The notes beneath the pieces were generated by a model. That model saw nothing but the letters and a program-made list of their open reading frames with translations, was not told the origin of the DNA and searched no databases. A stretch of DNA of 64,000 bases. Source: Campylobacter showae. GTDB lineage: Bacteria > Campylobacterota > Campylobacteria > Campylobacterales > Campylobacteraceae. The translations under genes were made by a program, and so were the position numbers. The stretch's first letter is position 1, and every line of letters starts with the position of its first letter. Shown here piece after piece: positions 1-9,587 of this stretch. Location: positions 744,001 to 808,000 of the forward strand of contig NZ_UWOK01000001.1 in the NCBI RefSeq assembly GCF_900573985.1, read 5' to 3'.

Positions 1-159
1 ATCGGTGATACGACGATGGATCTAGAGGCGGCGAAGCGTGCCGGGATTGCTGGCGTCGGGCTAGTTTGCGGCTATGGCAATGAGGCTGATTTACGCGGGC
101 ACTCAAATTTGATCTTTAAAAACGCATTTGAAGCGGTTAAATTTATAGCAGGTAGATGA
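1..159 (+). CDS. HAD-family phosphatase, C-terminal fragment (phosphoglycolate phosphatase-like)
   Basis: The reading frame is open from the first base and ends at a TGA at 157-159, giving the last 52 residues of a protein whose start lies outside the window. It begins inside the motif GDTTMDLEAAKRAGI, which is the last catalytic motif of haloacid dehalogenase hydrolases (the Mg-binding GDxxxD box), followed by the usual A(A/G)xxG pattern. This is typical of Gph-like phosphoglycolate phosphatases and related HAD phosphatases. The substrate cannot be told from the tail alone. Confidence 0.75.
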   Translation: MGDTTMDLEAAKRAGIAGVGLVCGYGNEADLRGHSNLIFKNAFEAVKFIAGR

Positions 160-322
160 GCTTGGCTTGCGGCCGTATCGGTTAAATTTAACGATCAAAG
201 CCTATGTCTAGGCTTACTAAACGATTATTTTTTCTATTGTGTTGCGTTAGAATTTAGCCGCTCGCGGGGCAAAAAATAAGTCAAATTTGCGGCAAGCTCA
301 CAAGCAAAAAGGTAAATTTTAC

Positions 323-1330
323 TTATCTGCGTGCGCTTTCTTTTTCAAAGTACTCAAACGCATCGATTATGTCAAGATAAACGCCGTCAAAACCCGCGTC
401 AAGAATCTTTTTTTGATACGAGCCGTCGTTTCCCGTAATTATTTTTTGCCAATCCACATCCCAATATTTGATGACATAATTTCCTTTCCAGTGCGGGTTT
501 TCCTCCGCTAGCCAGGCGGGCTTGTCCGTTTTCCAGGCACCATTCCAATAATACCGGTAATCCTCCGCCTCCCCTATGCTCATATAGCAGATCACAAGCC
601 GCTTTCCGCCGTTGCGTTTTGTTTTGAGCTCCCGTATTTCGGACGCGGTGTAGGCTTTTTCGAAGTGAAACAGATCCATTATTATCATATCGTAATCCGT
701 ATTTTTGAGCGCATCGATAAACTGCCGTTTTGTAGAAAATTTTTTGCTATTGATTAGATACAAAAAGTTTTCGGCATCCCAAACCGTTTTTATATCGTTC
801 GAATTTACGTTATACGGTTCATTTGGATACTTCGGAATGGCGGTCAGGTTGCGTTTATCGGCCGCAAAAGAAAGAAAACCGTTTTCTTGATTGCGCCGGT
901 ACGAGGTATTGATCTTACTCACAGCGGAACAATAGTCCGTAACTAGCACCCGCACGCCGTTTTGCGCGTAGAGGCAGCAGAGCTTAAGCATGTATTCGCT
1001 TGCACCGGCGGGGGTGGGCTCGTCGTCACCCGGGTAGCCGTAAAACAGCGACTCGGCGCCCACGGCCGAGATCTCGCGTAGGTAGCCCTGCTGTAGCTAG
1101 CCGCTAGCCGAGCCGTCCTCGGTAATGAGCTCAAGGCCGTTTTGCGGGATGACGATGAAATTTTTATCAAATTTTTTGCCGTATTGCGAGATATCGATGA
1201 CAAAGCGGCGCATCTCCTCGCGGTAGTCTGTCGCGGGTTTTGCTTCGCCTGCGCGATTTTCATCCGCCACGACGCAAAAACATAAGGCGAAAAATGTGGC
1301 TAGCGGATAAAATTTTACGCGTAGCTTCTT
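323..1330 (-). pseudogene. Decayed GH114/TM1410-like secreted glycosidase gene with in-frame stop and no start
   Basis: The leftward frame from about 1330 to 323 encodes a signal-peptide-like stretch (KLRVKFYPLATFFALCFCVV) and then a protein of the endo-alpha-1,4-polygalactosaminidase / TM1410 barrel family. Family-type motifs are visible: VIDISQYGKKF near the N terminus, MIIMDLF, VICYMSIGEAEDYRYYW and GFDGVYLDIIDAFEYF. The frame is broken by a TAG at 1097-1099, after ITEDGSASG and before LQQGYL, and no ATG, GTG or TTG in frame precedes the signal peptide. The part downstream of the TAG (GTG at 1063) remains open for 246 codons. I read this as a pseudogene. A sequencing error at one base would explain the stop but not the missing start. 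Confidence 0.7.
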
Positions 1331-1488
1331 TGTTTTAAAATTTAGCGGCTAAATTTTAGCAAATTTAGAAAAATCGGCCGTCAAATATTTTTTGATTGTA
1401 GCTCAAATTTGATGCTTTGGATTATTAAATTTAATCTTTTTTGAAAATGTAAAGCGGCGGATTAATGATAGATTTTGGAATTTAGCTC

Positions 1489-1494
1489 TATAAT
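1489..1494 (+). promoter_or_regulatory. Probable -10 element of the nifJ promoter
   Basis: TATAAT lies 42 bases before the nifJ ATG and follows a T-rich stretch (GATTTTGGAATTTAG). This fits the epsilonproteobacterial sigma-70 pattern, which has a strong -10 and a periodic T-rich upstream region rather than a clear -35. Confidence 0.5.
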
Positions 1495-1535
1495 AAAAGA
1501 TTTTTAAAAATCGTAAGAAAATTTAAGGCGGAAAA

Positions 1536-4500
1536 ATGGCTAAAATAATGAAAACTATGGACGGAAATGAGGCTGCGGCGCACGCGGCTTACGCATTTAC
1601 GGAGGTTGCGGGCATCTACCCGATCACCCCTAGCTCGCCGATGGCCGATTATACCGATATGTGGGCGGCTCAGGGCAAGAAAAATCTATTCGGTATGCCC
1701 GTTAAAGTCGTCGAAATGCAAAGCGAGGGCGGGGCTGCGGGCACCGTGCACGGCTCGCTGCAAGTAGGCGCTCTGACTACCACATACACGGCTTCGCAAG
1801 GCCTTTTGCTAAAAATCCCGAATATGTACAAAATCGCAGGCCAGCTACTACCCGGCGTTATCCACGTGAGCGCGCGCTCTATCGCGGCTCAAGCGCTTTC
1901 TATCTTTGGCGATCATCAGGATATTTATGCCTGTCGCCAAACGGGATTTGCTATGCTGGCAAGTGGCTCCGTACAAGAGGTCATGGATATCGCGGGCGTC
2001 GCGCATCTAGCGGCGATCAAGGGTCGCGTGCCGTTTTTGCACTTTTTCGACGGATTTCGCACGAGCCACGAGATACAAAAGGTCGAGGTGCTTGACTACG
2101 CGCACTTTGATAGGCTTCTTGACCGCGAGGCTCTGCAAAAATTTAGAGACGAGGCGCTAAGCCCCGAAAACCCGAAAACTCGCGGCACGGCTCAAAACGA
2201 CGACATCTACTTCCAGACGCGCGAGCTAGCTAACCGCTACTACGACGCGGTGCCTGACATCGTGGCCGAGTATCTAAAAGAAATTTCAAATATCACGGGA
2301 CGCGACTATCGTCCGTTTAATTATTACGGCGATCCGCACGCTACGCGCATCGTGGTCGCGATGGGCTCTGTCACGCAAACTCTCGAAGAAGTGGTCGATC
2401 ACCTACGCGCAAATGGCGAAAAAGTGGGTGTGCTAAAGGTGCATCTATATCGTCCGTTTAGCCTAAAATACCTGTTTGACGTGATGCCTGAGACGGTAGA
2501 AAAGATCGCCGTGCTAGACCGCACGAAAGAGCCGGGAAGCCTCGGCGAGCCGCTATATCTGGACGTCAAGGCGGCATTTTACGGACGTAAAAATCAGCCC
2601 GTGATCGTAGGTGGCCGCTACGGCCTAAGCTCAAAAGACGTCGATCCTGCTCAGATGCTGGCGGTTTTTGAGAATTTAAATTTAAACGAGCCCAAAAACG
2701 GCTTTACTGTCGGTATCGAGGACGACGTGACCTTCACCTCGCTAAAAGTCGGCGAGAAAATTTCGCTAAGCGACGCAAGCGTGAAAGAGTGCTTATTTTA
2801 CGGCCTTGGCGCGGACGGTACCGTTGGAGCGAATAAAAACTCCATCAAAATCATCGGCGATAAAACCGAGCTTTACGCGCAGGCGTATTTTGCCTACGAC
2901 AGCAAAAAATCAGGCGGCTACACGCGCTCGCACCTGCGTTTTGGCAAAAACCCGATCCGCTCGACCTATCTCGTCTCAAATCCGCACTTCGTAGCCTGCT
3001 CGGTCGCGGCGTATCTTGAAATTTACGACGTCATAGACGGCATCCGCGAGGGCGGAACCTTCCTGCTAAACTCGATCTGGGACGCCGAGCAGACGGTTGC
3101 CAAACTGCCGAATAAAGTAAAGAAAATTTTAGCCTCCAAAAAGGTAAATTTCTACATCATCAACGCCACCAAGCTAGCCCGCGAGATCGGGCTTAAAAAC
3201 CGCACGAATACCATCATGCAGTCGGCGTTTTTCAAACTCGCAGACATCATCCCTTTTGCCGACGCGCAAAAATACATGAAAGAGTACGCGCACAAAGCCT
3301 ATGCCAAAAAGGGCGAAGCGATCGTGGAGATGAACTACAAGGCCATCGATATGGGCGCGGACGGGCTGGTTAAGGTCGCGGTCGACCCTAGCTGGGCAAA
3401 TTTGACTGATGACGCCGCAAATGAAGAAAAATACGTCGGCGACGAATTTATAGAAAAAATCGTTAAGCCTATCAACGCCGCCAGGGGCGATAGCTTGCCT
3501 GTTTCAGCGTTTGTCGGATACGAGGACGGACACTTTAAATCAGGCACGACGGCGTACGAAAAACGCGGCATCGGCGTGATGGTGCCTAAGTGGATCGAGG
3601 AAAACTGTATCCAGTGTAACCAATGCGCCTTCGTCTGCCCGCACGCGGTCATCAGGCCGTTTCTAATCGACGAAAACGAGCTTGCCGCCGCTCCGCAAAC
3701 GGTGCAAGATCACGTCCTCGACGCCAAAGGCAAAGAGGTAAAAGGATTAAAATATAAAATCCAGGTTAGCCCTCTAGACTGCACCGGCTGCGAATTGTGC
3801 GCCCAAAACTGCCCGAGCAAGGAAAAATCGCTCGTCATGGTGCCGCTAGCAGAGGAAATGGAGAAAAACGAGCAGGAAAACGCCGATTATCTATTTAAAA
3901 AGGTAACCTACAAAGACGATCTAATGAGTAAAGAAAGCGTCAAGGGCGTTGGCTTTGCGCAACCGTTATTTGAGTTTCACGGCGCATGCCCGGGTTGCGG
4001 CGAGACGCCTTATATAGGGCTTGTGACGAGGCTGTTTGGCGACCGTATGATAGTAGCAAACGCCACCGGATGTAGCTCGATCTACGGCGGTAGCGCGCCT
4101 TCGACGCCTTATACGACGAACAAAGAGGGCAAGGGCGTAGCGTGGGCAAATTCGCTGTTTGAGGATAACGCAGAGTTTGGCATGGGTATGAACGTCGCGG
4201 TAGAGACACTTCGCCACCGCATAGAAGACGTGATGCTACGCACCAAAGATGCCGCGCCAAATGCCCTGGCCGCGCTATACTCCGACTGGATCGCGCACAA
4301 AAACGACGGCGAGAAAACGACGCAAATCGCTAAAATTTTAACGCCGATTTTGGAGCAAAATTTAAGCGTCCCGGGCGTAAAAGAAATTTTAGAGCTAAAA
4401 AGATATCTCGTCAAGAAATCCCAGTGGATCATCGGCGGCGACGGCTGGGCGTACGACATCGGCTTTGGCGGGCTTGACCACGTGCTAGCTAGCGGCGAGA

Positions 4501-5123
4501 ACGTAAACGTGCTCGTACTTGACACCGAGGTCTACTCAAACACCGGCGGCCAGAGCTCAAAATCAAGCCGCGAGGGCTCGATAGCGCAGTTTACCGCTAG
4601 CGGCAAGCCGATGCAGAAAAAAGACCTGGGCTACATCGCGATGACCTACGGAAATATCTTCGTTGCGCAGATCAACTCAAACGCGAGCCAAGCAAATACG
4701 ATAAAAGCCATCGCCGCAGCAGAGGCCTACGATGGGCCTAGCCTCGTGATCGCGTATTCACCGTGTATCGCGCACGGTATAAAAGGCGGCATGGCGCTCT
4801 CGGGCGATCAAGGCGAGCTAGCGACCAAGTGCGGCTACTGGCCGACCTACGTCTACGATCCGCGCCTAATCAAAGAGGGCAAAAATCCGCTCAAAATGAC
4901 CTCAAAAGAGCCTGATTGGTCGCTTTACGAGGAGTTTTTGCTAAACGAGGTTCGCTACAACTCGCTCAAAAAGACTAATCCACAGCACGCGGACGAGCTG
5001 CTAGCTAAAAACAAGGCCGACGCGCAAAGACGCTACCGCCAGCTAAAACGCCTAAGCTTGGCTGACTTTAGCGATGAGGTCGAGTCTAGCTCGGAAGCCC
5101 AGGCTAACGAAAACGCCGAGTAG
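1536..5123 (+). CDS. nifJ: Pyruvate:ferredoxin (flavodoxin) oxidoreductase NifJ
   Basis: This 1195-residue protein has the full length and domain order of single-chain pyruvate:flavodoxin oxidoreductases, which turn pyruvate and CoA into acetyl-CoA and CO2 and reduce flavodoxin or ferredoxin. The N-terminal pyrimidine-binding domain shows YPITPSSPM and GDHQDIYACRQTGFA. A two-cluster ferredoxin domain follows (CIQCNQCAFVCPHAV near residue 691, CTGCELCAQNCPS near 749). The C-terminal TPP domain has CPGCGETPY, ATGCSSIYGGSAPSTPYT and GGDGWAYDIGFGGLDHV, with DTEVYSNTGGQ for Mg/TPP binding. The start has an AAGGCGG-type ribosome site 6-12 bases upstream. A flavodoxin gene at 10316 could supply its electron acceptor. 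Confidence 0.97.
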   Translation: MAKIMKTMDGNEAAAHAAYAFTEVAGIYPITPSSPMADYTDMWAAQGKKNLFGMPVKVVEMQSEGGAAGTVHGSLQVGALTTTYTASQGLLLKIPNMYKIAGQLLPGVIHVSARSIAAQALSIFGDHQDIYACRQTGFAMLASGSVQEVMDIAGVAHLAAIKGRVPFLHFFDGFRTSHEIQKVEVLDYAHFDRLLDREALQKFRDEALSPENPKTRGTAQNDDIYFQTRELANRYYDAVPDIVAEYLKEISNITGRDYRPFNYYGDPHATRIVVAMGSVTQTLEEVVDHLRANGEKVGVLKVHLYRPFSLKYLFDVMPETVEKIAVLDRTKEPGSLGEPLYLDVKAAFYGRKNQPVIVGGRYGLSSKDVDPAQMLAVFENLNLNEPKNGFTVGIEDDVTFTSLKVGEKISLSDASVKECLFYGLGADGTVGANKNSIKIIGDKTELYAQAYFAYDSKKSGGYTRSHLRFGKNPIRSTYLVSNPHFVACSVAAYLEIYDVIDGIREGGTFLLNSIWDAEQTVAKLPNKVKKILASKKVNFYIINATKLAREIGLKNRTNTIMQSAFFKLADIIPFADAQKYMKEYAHKAYAKKGEAIVEMNYKAIDMGADGLVKVAVDPSWANLTDDAANEEKYVGDEFIEKIVKPINAARGDSLPVSAFVGYEDGHFKSGTTAYEKRGIGVMVPKWIEENCIQCNQCAFVCPHAVIRPFLIDENELAAAPQTVQDHVLDAKGKEVKGLKYKIQVSPLDCTGCELCAQNCPSKEKSLVMVPLAEEMEKNEQENADYLFKKVTYKDDLMSKESVKGVGFAQPLFEFHGACPGCGETPYIGLVTRLFGDRMIVANATGCSSIYGGSAPSTPYTTNKEGKGVAWANSLFEDNAEFGMGMNVAVETLRHRIEDVMLRTKDAAPNALAALYSDWIAHKNDGEKTTQIAKILTPILEQNLSVPGVKEILELKRYLVKKSQWIIGGDGWAYDIGFGGLDHVLASGENVNVLVLDTEVYSNTGGQSSKSSREGSIAQFTASGKPMQKKDLGYIAMTYGNIFVAQINSNASQANTIKAIAAAEAYDGPSLVIAYSPCIAHGIKGGMALSGDQGELATKCGYWPTYVYDPRLIKEGKNPLKMTSKEPDWSLYEEFLLNEVRYNSLKKTNPQHADELLAKNKADAQRRYRQLKRLSLADFSDEVESSSEAQANENAE

Positions 5124-5172
5124 GGCGCAAATTTCTCTCGTTCAAATTTGACGGGCGAGGGAAAATATCTGT

Positions 5173-5204
5173 AAATTTAGCCGCTCGTTTGGGCGGTTAA
5201 ATTT
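5173..5204 (+). terminator. Hairpin downstream of nifJ
   Basis: AAATTTAGCCGC (5173-5184) pairs with GCGGTTAAATTT (5193-5204) across an 8-base loop, a 12-bp stem with one G-U pair, 50 bases after the nifJ stop. The following bases are T-rich only in part, so it may be a weak terminator or a 3' stabilising hairpin. Confidence 0.45.
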
Positions 5205-5255
5205 GCTTTCAAATTTGAAAAATGCCGAAAGCATGGCAAATTTAAAAGGTGCAAT

Positions 5256-5762
5256 ATGAGCCAAACCCATCCTTTTAAACCGATTTTTGATGAAAATTCT
5301 AAAATTTTAATCCTCGGCTCGTTTCCTTCCGTCGTTTCTCGTAAATTTGGCTTTTACTATGCAAATCCGCAAAATCGCTTCTGGCGAGTATTGGCCGGGA
5401 TTTTAAACGCACCGCTACCTGAAAGTATAGACGAAAAGATAAAATTCCTGCTCGCTCACCGCATCGCTATCTACGACGCTGCGATATCCTGCGAGATAAA
5501 GGGCTCGAGCGACGCCAAAATGACCGCTGTCGAGCCCGCAAATTTAGAGCCGATCTTTAGCGGAGCGCGCGTCGTGCAGGTATTTGCAAACGGCGGCAAG
5601 GCACACGAAATTTGTGAAAAATACTTAAAAAATCAAATTTTAAACGCAACCGGCAAAGAGCCAATCAAACTACCCTCGACTAGCCCGGCAAATGCAAATT
5701 TTAGCCTTGAAAGGCTCGTGCAAGAGTGGACGGCGGTAGCTGAGGCGCTAAAAGACGGTTAA
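5256..5762 (+). CDS. DNA-deoxyinosine (hypoxanthine) glycosylase, UDG superfamily
   Basis: This 168-residue protein matches the small hypoxanthine-DNA glycosylase family (UDG family 6), which removes deaminated adenine from DNA. The conserved N-terminal motif is ILILGSFPSVVSRKFGFYY (residues 17-35), followed by NPQNRFWRVL. Asn40 sits where the family carries a catalytic or binding asparagine. IAIYDAAISCEIKGSSD and the LPSTSPAN motif near residue 147 complete the pattern of this superfamily. The ATG at 5256 is preceded by an AAAGGTG ribosome site. It stands alone between nifJ and the YwqK-repeat gene, probably with its own promoter. Confidence 0.85.
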   Translation: MSQTHPFKPIFDENSKILILGSFPSVVSRKFGFYYANPQNRFWRVLAGILNAPLPESIDEKIKFLLAHRIAIYDAAISCEIKGSSDAKMTAVEPANLEPIFSGARVVQVFANGGKAHEICEKYLKNQILNATGKEPIKLPSTSPANANFSLERLVQEWTAVAEALKDG

Positions 5763-5874
5763 ATTTGACGCGAGCTTTCAAATTTAACTCATCAAAAATA
5801 AAATAACCGCGCCTTCACCTTAAATTTAGTTTCAAATTTTAAAATTACCCAAACTAAACAAAGCAGGAAAAACA

Positions 5875-7020
5875 ATGAAAATCCTAAAATTTCTATTTTT
5901 ACTTCTGCTTCTAGCGATCGGCGCGCAGGCGCTGGAGCCAAAAATCGTAATGAAGCCCGAAGCGAGCCTCAAAAACGGGCTTTACTACGTAAAAGGTAAG
6001 CTCTACGACGGCACGCTAAAGATGCTGCGCTACAGCGTCGAGGACCTATATGACGTAAATGCGATGGGCATGGTCTATCCGAGGCTAAAACCCCTGCCGC
6101 CCACGCTCATACGCGAGATAGACGTGCAGGGCGGCACGGCGGTGCGTTATCGAGACTATTTTGACGGCAGAGACAAACCCTCAAACGAATACCCCCTAAA
6201 AAACGGCGTCCGCGAGGGCACGGCGAAGCACTACCATGCAGATAGCGGCGCTCTGATGGGCGAGAGCGAATACAAAAATGACGCTCGCGACGGGCGCTAC
6301 CGCCGCTACTACTTTGACGAGGGCGGCGCGTTAAAGCAGGAGGGCTTTTTCAAGGCGGACAAGCGAGAGGGCGTATTTACCGACTATTACGTTAGCGGCG
6401 AGGTTAGCGCACGCAGCCCGTACGCGGGCGGGATGCGAAACGGCGAGGACATAGACTACTACAAAAGCGGTAAAATCCGCGGCGTGCGAACCTACAAAAA
6501 TGACAAGCGAGAAGGCGCGGAGACGTGGTACTACGAAAGCGGCACCGTGGAGGAGACGGGCGAATACAAAAACGACCGCAAAAACGGTGTTTGGAAGCGA
6601 TTTTACGAAAACGGTAAAACGCGAGTGCTAGAAAATTACAAAGACGGCGAGAAGGATGGTATCGCGCGCGAATACTACCCAAGCGGCAAGCTACGAGGCA
6701 AATACGAGTACAAAGACGGCCGCCAAACGGGCGCGGGGCTGGACTACTACGAGAGCGGGGCGCCGGCGGCGAAAGTAATGTTTAAAAACGGGCGCTATCA
6801 CGGGCTGTACGAGGAGTATCACGAAAACGGCAAGCTAAAAGCCAAAGTGACGTTTGAGGACGGGCTGGAGGTCGGCGAGGCGCGCCACTACTACGCAAAC
6901 GGCAAACTCGAAGCCGAGGGGGAGTTTGAGCGCGGCAGGCTCATTCGCGCTAAAAAATACGACGAAGCGGGTAAGCTAATCAGCGATAAGCAGGGTAAAA
7001 ACGGACTTCCGCGGGAGTAA
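5875..7020 (+). CDS. Secreted YwqK/MORN-variant repeat protein
   Basis: The 381-residue product has a signal peptide (MKILKFLFLLLLLAIGAQA) and then about a dozen repeats of roughly 23-24 residues of the form YY-SGK-----Y-NG-R-G. Examples are YYESGTVEETGEYKNDRKNG and YYPSGKLRGKYEYKDGRQTG. This is the YwqK / MORN-variant repeat, annotated in databases as a toxin-antitoxin YwqK antitoxin, though that name is weakly founded. A periplasmic or surface location is inferred from the signal peptide, and no catalytic residues are evident. A good AGCAGGAAAAACA ribosome site precedes the ATG. The function is unknown. Confidence 0.8.
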   Translation: MKILKFLFLLLLLAIGAQALEPKIVMKPEASLKNGLYYVKGKLYDGTLKMLRYSVEDLYDVNAMGMVYPRLKPLPPTLIREIDVQGGTAVRYRDYFDGRDKPSNEYPLKNGVREGTAKHYHADSGALMGESEYKNDARDGRYRRYYFDEGGALKQEGFFKADKREGVFTDYYVSGEVSARSPYAGGMRNGEDIDYYKSGKIRGVRTYKNDKREGAETWYYESGTVEETGEYKNDRKNGVWKRFYENGKTRVLENYKDGEKDGIAREYYPSGKLRGKYEYKDGRQTGAGLDYYESGAPAAKVMFKNGRYHGLYEEYHENGKLKAKVTFEDGLEVGEARHYYANGKLEAEGEFERGRLIRAKKYDEAGKLISDKQGKNGLPRE

Positions 7021-7833
7021 ATTTAGCTAAATTTGCGGGGCTAATTCGCGCGGTTTAAATTTGGCTTTAAAGCCATAATTTTTGGCATTTGTACCGCTTT
7101 GGCGGGAAATCTGGTGCGCAAAGCTCAAAAAAGCGGCGAAGCGATAAAAATCGAGTAAAATCCGCACGAAATTTTATAAATTTTGCCGTGCTTTCGGGTA
7201 AATTTCACCCGCGTAACGTATAAATTTATAAGTAAGCCGGATGCGGCGCATAGGAGGCAAGGCGGCAACGATATTTGCGCGAATTTGACGGTAAAATCGC
7301 GGGTTTTAGGCATTTGCGGGCGTAAAACGGAGGCGGTTTGGGCGTCAAGCTAGCATTTAAAAGACGCCGAAGCGACTCTGGCAAAGCGCGCCAAAACGTA
7401 GGCACGAGACTTGCGGACGCGAACGGGTAAAATTTGCAGGCTATTTTGCCTTGCAAAAAGATAAAGCTCTGCCAAACCGCAAAGGCCGTAAATTTAATCC
7501 GCCCGCGCGAAGTAATCAAAACGCCGCTTTGAGCCGATAAAATTTACGCGCCAAAGAAAAAATTTGCTCGCAAATTCGGATTGCAAGCGCGACGAATTTA
7601 AACTATCTTTATTTAAGCTATCTTCCTAGCCGAGCGTTTAAATTTCCTTTGTAAATTCGGCCTCATCGGCTCGTTAAATTTACCCTTTTACGGTGCAGGC
7701 TAAAAAATTTACGCGCCTAATTTTAGCTCGTTATTTTAGGCGTTTGTAGCCAAATTTAACGCGGCGGACTAAATTTAAATTTAGAGCAAATTTAATTTAA
7801 AATCGTAAAATCGCCGAAATTTAAGGAGCAAAT
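7021..7833. other. Long intergenic region without a supportable gene
   Basis: These 813 bases separate the YwqK-repeat gene from the racemase gene. Short open frames on the minus strand (for example 7226-7519) have no recognisable domain, no ribosome site and poor composition, so I reject them. What stands out is the repeated hexamer AAATTT, often as CAAATTTG or TAAATTTA. A ribosome site (AAGGAG) for the next gene ends the region. Confidence 0.6.
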
Positions 7834-8523
7834 ATGAAAAAAATCGGCCTAATCGGCGGGATGAGTTTTGAGTCTACGATAACGTATTACGAGCAAATAA
7901 ATCGCAAAATAAACGAGCGTCTAGGCGGGCTAAGCAGCGCGGAGATACTGCTAAGCAGCGTAAATTTCGAGGAGATCGAGGTCTGCCAGCGCGAAAACAG
8001 ATGGGAGGACGCGGGCGAAATTTTGGCGCGTCACGCGAGGATTTTGCAAGGCGGTGGAGCTGATTTTATCTTCATCTGCACAAACACGATGCACAGGTGT
8101 TTTGATACCGTACAAAGCGCCGTTAGTGTACCTGTGGCGCATATCGCGGACGCCACGTTAAAAGCGCTAAAAAACGCAGGCGTCGCCAAGGTAGGGTTGC
8201 TTGGCACCGTTTATACGATGACGCAGGATTTTTATAAAAATCGGTTGATAGAGGGCGGCGCGGAGGTGCTTTTGCCAAGCGCGGGCGATATGGCGGAAGT
8301 AAATCGCGTCATCTTTGAGGAGCTTTGCTACGGCAAAATCGCGCCTAGCTCAAAGGCGAATTTCTTGCGCATCATCGAGGATTTTAGGTCGCGCGGCGCG
8401 CAAGGAGCGATACTTGGCTGCACCGAGATAGGCATGCTGGTATCGCAGGCGGATACGGATGTGCGGCTTTTTGATACGACGCAGATACACATAGATGCGG
8501 CAGTTGAGGCGGCGCTGTCGTAG
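7834..8523 (+). CDS. Aspartate/glutamate (broad-specificity amino acid) racemase
   Basis: This 229-residue protein belongs to the Asp/Glu racemase family, which inverts the alpha carbon of amino acids without a cofactor, using two cysteines. Both are present: Cys82 in FICTNTMH and Cys196 in ILGCTEI. The N-terminal KKIGLIGGMSFEST is the usual substrate-binding loop of YgeA / aspartate racemase members. The TNTMH form suggests an aspartate or broad-specificity racemase rather than MurI glutamate racemase. An AAGGAG ribosome site lies 6 bases upstream of the ATG. It is a single gene followed by a hairpin terminator. Confidence 0.88.
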   Translation: MKKIGLIGGMSFESTITYYEQINRKINERLGGLSSAEILLSSVNFEEIEVCQRENRWEDAGEILARHARILQGGGADFIFICTNTMHRCFDTVQSAVSVPVAHIADATLKALKNAGVAKVGLLGTVYTMTQDFYKNRLIEGGAEVLLPSAGDMAEVNRVIFEELCYGKIAPSSKANFLRIIEDFRSRGAQGAILGCTEIGMLVSQADTDVRLFDTTQIHIDAAVEAALS

Positions 8524-8528
8524 TTTTT

Positions 8529-8563
8529 AGACGCAAAGGGGTTAAATTTACTCCGCGTCTTTA
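8529..8563 (+). terminator. Probable terminator after the racemase gene
   Basis: AGACGC (8529-8534) pairs with GCGTCT (8555-8560), with an inner GGGGT/ACTCC pairing, and is followed by TTTA. It lies just beyond the TAG stop. Confidence 0.5.
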
Positions 8564-9263
8564 GATAAATTTGCGTAAATTTACGGTTTGCAGGGCATTT
8601 TACTTTTGGCGCTACGATTTTTATATCTTACTTTTAGATCCGCAAACGATAAATCTTATAAAAGGCAAAAGCAAGAATGGGTAAAATGTGGAGTAAACAG
8701 CGTTAAGAACGCTGTTTTAGCAGATAGAAATATAAGAAAAAATAAGAACTAAAAACGTAAAATTTGCAAAATTTAGGTTTTTTGCATTTTGAAAGCCAAA
8801 CCTTCAATTTGCCTCAAAAGCTTCAAAAACAGCTTCAAAATCCCTTTAAACCACGCCTTTTTGACATGCGCCGCACCCTATGATAGCTCATTTTTCTAAA
8901 TTTTCGCCGTCTATCAAGGTAGGCTCGTATTTTTTATTATCCAAAAATAGAGCTATAGCCTTCGTTATTAGGTTTTTCTAATGCGTCGCCGCCGCAGTTT
9001 ATGACGTGTGCATTGCTGCTTTTGCCGTGCTTATAAAAAGAAGTTTGTCGTTAGAGATATCGCAGCTCTTAAATTTGCGCGCCTTAATTTCGGCAAAATT
9101 TAACGAGGTTTGGACGGTTTTATGCGCTGATTTCTTGGATCTGATCAAGTAAATTTAATAAACGTTACGAATTTCTACTTAGATGATAACAACTCTCATA
9201 ACTAAGCTATTTTTTAGCTAATCTATTTTATAATAATCACAATCAAATAAACAGGAGCCCAAA
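8564..9263. other. Intergenic region with a possible decayed coding relic on the minus strand
   Basis: About 700 bases without an intact gene. Read leftwards, scattered protein-like pieces occur in changing frames: SCDISNDKLLFISTAKA (about 9060-9010), HVINCGGDALEKPNNEGY (about 9010-8958), KYEPTLIDGENLEK and IIGCGACQKG (about 8930-8860), with stops between them. This could be the remnant of a small cysteine-containing protein, but no family can be named. The right end is A+T-rich and probably carries the promoter of the DUF2325 gene. Confidence 0.3.
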
Positions 9264-9584
9264 ATGTCAGTTTTAGTTATCGGAGCCGACGAGATAACGC
9301 CTATAAAAGCAGTCCTAAAAGACCTTGGCGCGGAAGCGATCGAGCACTGGGACGCGCGTAACGAAAACCGCGTAAATCGCAAACCGATCCCGCAAGATAC
9401 CGAGTGCGTCGTGATGCTAACCAGTTTTTTAAACCACAACACGATGAAAACGATAAAAAACCAAGCCAAAAAGCGCAATATCCCGATCGTTTGCGCCAAA
9501 AGAAGCGTCAGCTGCGTGTTTAGCGAGTATTGCAAAGTCTTTGGGCTAGATAAGGAATTTGGATGCTGCAAGGTAAAAGACTAA
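9264..9584 (+). CDS. DUF2325 domain protein
   Basis: The 106-residue protein starts SVLVIGADEITPIKAVLKDL, contains VVMLTSFLNHNTMKTIKNQA and ends with CAKRSVSCVFSEYCKVFG. This is the pattern of DUF2325, a small Rossmann-like domain of unknown function found in many anaerobes and epsilonproteobacteria. Three cysteines near the C terminus could bind a metal or act in redox sensing, which is inference. An ACAGGAGCCCAAA ribosome site precedes the ATG. Three bases separate its stop from the next start, so it is the first gene of a three-gene unit ending with flavodoxin. Confidence 0.8.
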   Translation: MSVLVIGADEITPIKAVLKDLGAEAIEHWDARNENRVNRKPIPQDTECVVMLTSFLNHNTMKTIKNQAKKRNIPIVCAKRSVSCVFSEYCKVFGLDKEFGCCKVKD

Positions 9585-9587
9585 TAG

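Noticed and set aside
943..1263. Open frame of 106 codons on the minus strand at the left end
   Set aside because: It overlaps the GH114-like pseudogene in another frame, is rich in Ser/Ala/Arg from frame-shifted codons, and matches no domain.
7125..7519. Two open frames on the minus strand between the YwqK-repeat and racemase genes
   Set aside because: They have no ribosome site, no domain and overlap each other; their composition follows from the AAATTT-rich spacer.
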